From: Acidimicrobiaceae bacterium
Lineage (GTDB): Bacteria; Actinomycetota; Acidimicrobiia; Acidimicrobiales; UBA8190
Direction of reading: 5' to 3'
Assembly: GCA_003131945.1 (NCBI GenBank)
Contig: PKWD01000296.1
Coordinates: 1 to 7,405 of the forward strand
Length of the DNA: 7,405 nt
The position numbers and the translations under genes were made by a program. Within the stretch, counting starts at the first letter, position 1; each line of letters starts with the position of its first letter. Below are positions 6,338 through 7,405 of this stretch, in pieces. The notes under the pieces were generated by a model. The model searched no databases, was not told the DNA's origin, and was given only the letters and a program-made list of their open reading frames with translations.

Positions 6338-7405
6338 ATGAAATCCACTTCGCGGCTTGCCGCGTTGCTGCCCTCTGACAGGCCGTTGCACTTGGCCGGA
6401 GCACGGTTTGTCAGCGCGCGGCCGCGCACCGGGCGACTACCCGTGTTGCTGAGCGATCCGTCATCGGTGATCATCCCAGTCGACGTAGGCGATCCCCGGG
6501 CGGTGAATTCGGCGTTCCGAATGTCGTTCGATTTGCCGGACGACCTATTGACTCCCATCCACCACATGACAAAGCCCGTTACGTTGGATGCAGTGGAACT
6601 AGACAGATTCCGCGGTGTCACCCTGCTCCAGCGTGGCCAGGAGGACCTGATTGCAGTGGCTAGTGGTACAACAGGGACCGACCCCGACACCGATTACAGA
6701 CTCGACACCCGTTTCCAAATTTCATCTATTTCCAAGCAGTTCACCGCGACGGCTCTACTGCTACTTGCGGATCGAGGCGTGCTTTCGGTCGAAGACCCTG
6801 TCCACCGTTGGATCGACGGCTGCCCGTCGAGCTGGGACTCGATGACGGTGCATCATCTCCTCACCCACACAGCCGGCCTTGGGCACTGGTGGCACATTCC
6901 CGAGCTGGACTTGACCAAGCCGATGGCCGCCGACGAAGAGCTACGTCTTTTCCAAGAGTCGCCCCTCCTCAGCCCGCCAGGAGACAGCTATTCGTACAGC
7001 AGCCCTGGTTACGTGGTCATTGCCCGCATCGTAGAACGAGCCGCAGGTCAGCCGTACGCGTCGTTCCTCACCCGAGAGATGTTCGAACCACTCGCGATGA
7101 CAGCGACATTCGCGGGTAACGGCACTTGCGAGTACGGCCTCGCTGTCGGACACAATTTTGGCGCCGCCGTGACGTCCTTCGAGCTGGATACCGTTGGCAT
7201 GGGCGCGGGAGATATTTGGTCCGTCGCCGGTGACATGGCTCGATGGGATCGGGCCCTCGCATCCGGCGAGATACTCAGCCACGAATCGAGACAAGCGATG
7301 CTGAAGATCCACGCGGCGGTTGAAGACGACGATGGGCTTGTTCGCACCCGGGGCTACGGATACGGCTGGTATATCGGGAGTGTCACCGGAGGTCATCCAG
7401 TGATC
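6338..7405 (+). CDS. Serine hydrolase, beta-lactamase/penicillin-binding fold (PF00144-type), 3' end outside window
   Basis: The frame from ATG 6338 is open to the last base (356 codons) with no stop. The catalytic S-x-x-K motif is SISK (S130, K133), the expected nucleophile and general base. HHLLTHTAGL (172-181) is the family's conserved strand-helix motif, and SYSYSSPGY (217-225) is the tyrosine motif, with Y220 followed by Ser-Ser where Ser-Asn is usual. GYGYGW (339-344) precedes the third motif, which lies beyond the window. Relatives are esterases, D-aminopeptidases, DD-peptidases or class C-like beta-lactamases; the substrate cannot be assigned. The hydrolase fold begins near residue 85 (FRGVTLLQRG at 91), leaving about 84 N-terminal residues I do not recognise. 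They have no hydrophobic signal segment, so the protein looks cytosolic. No strong Shine-Dalgarno sequence precedes 6338. In-frame ATG 6521, ATG 6566 and GTG 6593 are alternatives, also without a good site, but coding-like third positions extend back to 6338. The gene diverges from the regulator across a shared operator-like region. Confidence 0.85.
   Translation, partial: MKSTSRLAALLPSDRPLHLAGARFVSARPRTGRLPVLLSDPSSVIIPVDVGDPRAVNSAFRMSFDLPDDLLTPIHHMTKPVTLDAVELDRFRGVTLLQRGQEDLIAVASGTTGTDPDTDYRLDTRFQISSISKQFTATALLLLADRGVLSVEDPVHRWIDGCPSSWDSMTVHHLLTHTAGLGHWWHIPELDLTKPMAADEELRLFQESPLLSPPGDSYSYSSPGYVVIARIVERAAGQPYASFLTREMFEPLAMTATFAGNGTCEYGLAVGHNFGAAVTSFELDTVGMGAGDIWSVAGDMARWDRALASGEILSHESRQAMLKIHAAVEDDDGLVRTRGYGYGWYIGSVTGGHPVI

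Noticed and set aside
6258..6404. N-terminal extension of the ArsR-type regulator to the ATG at 6404
   Set aside because: It would place the palindrome and both candidate promoters inside coding sequence and add 49 residues not seen in the winged-helix family. ATG 6257 has its own ribosome binding site.
6941..7396. 151-codon minus-strand frame inside the serine hydrolase
   Set aside because: It is antisense to the conserved tyrosine and GYGYGW motifs. The plus-strand frame carries the family signature and is open throughout.

Overview
This 7.4 kb window is GC-rich, and third codon positions in its genes are mostly G or C. Together with the gene families present (class III cyclase/STAND ATPase sensors, an ArsR-type regulator with an MFS exporter, a beta-lactamase-fold serine hydrolase), this suggests an actinobacterial chromosome. 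No marker gene fixes the lineage, so this is inference. I see no rRNA, tRNA, CRISPR array or intact insertion sequence.

Layout. Positions 1-120 (+) hold the last 39 codons of a gene whose tail looks like a helix-turn-helix, as at the end of some recombinases or transposases. A GC-rich stem-loop (148-168) follows, then a long gene-free leader to 513. Positions 514-3828 (+) encode a large signalling protein of 1104 residues: an N-terminal class III nucleotide cyclase domain, a STAND/AAA ATPase and a long helical-repeat tail. After an inverted repeat, a short tandem repeat and a 337 bp gap, a second gene of the same superfamily starts at 4166 (+), this time with a zinc ribbon ahead of the cyclase domain. 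It loses its homology after about 73 codons and runs antisense into the 3' end of the next gene, so it is a truncated remnant.

The right half holds a minus-strand pair, an ArsR-type winged-helix regulator (6257-5685) and an MFS drug/metabolite exporter (5688-4432), joined by a 4 bp ATGA overlap. Facing away from them on the plus strand, and running off the window edge, is a serine hydrolase of the beta-lactamase/penicillin-binding fold (6338-7405, open at its 3' end). The 80 bp between the divergent genes holds a 24 bp imperfect palindrome and further TTGTG half-sites, a good candidate operator for the ArsR-type protein.

Working model (inference): the regulator represses itself and the exporter, and perhaps the hydrolase, through the shared intergenic operator. 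The large cyclase-ATPase is a separate sensor. The truncated second cyclase marks a recombination junction near 4384, where the regulator/exporter block abuts the remnant. I found no convincing wholly new system. The points most worth following are the cyclase remnant junction, the substituted cyclase active site and the divergent operator.
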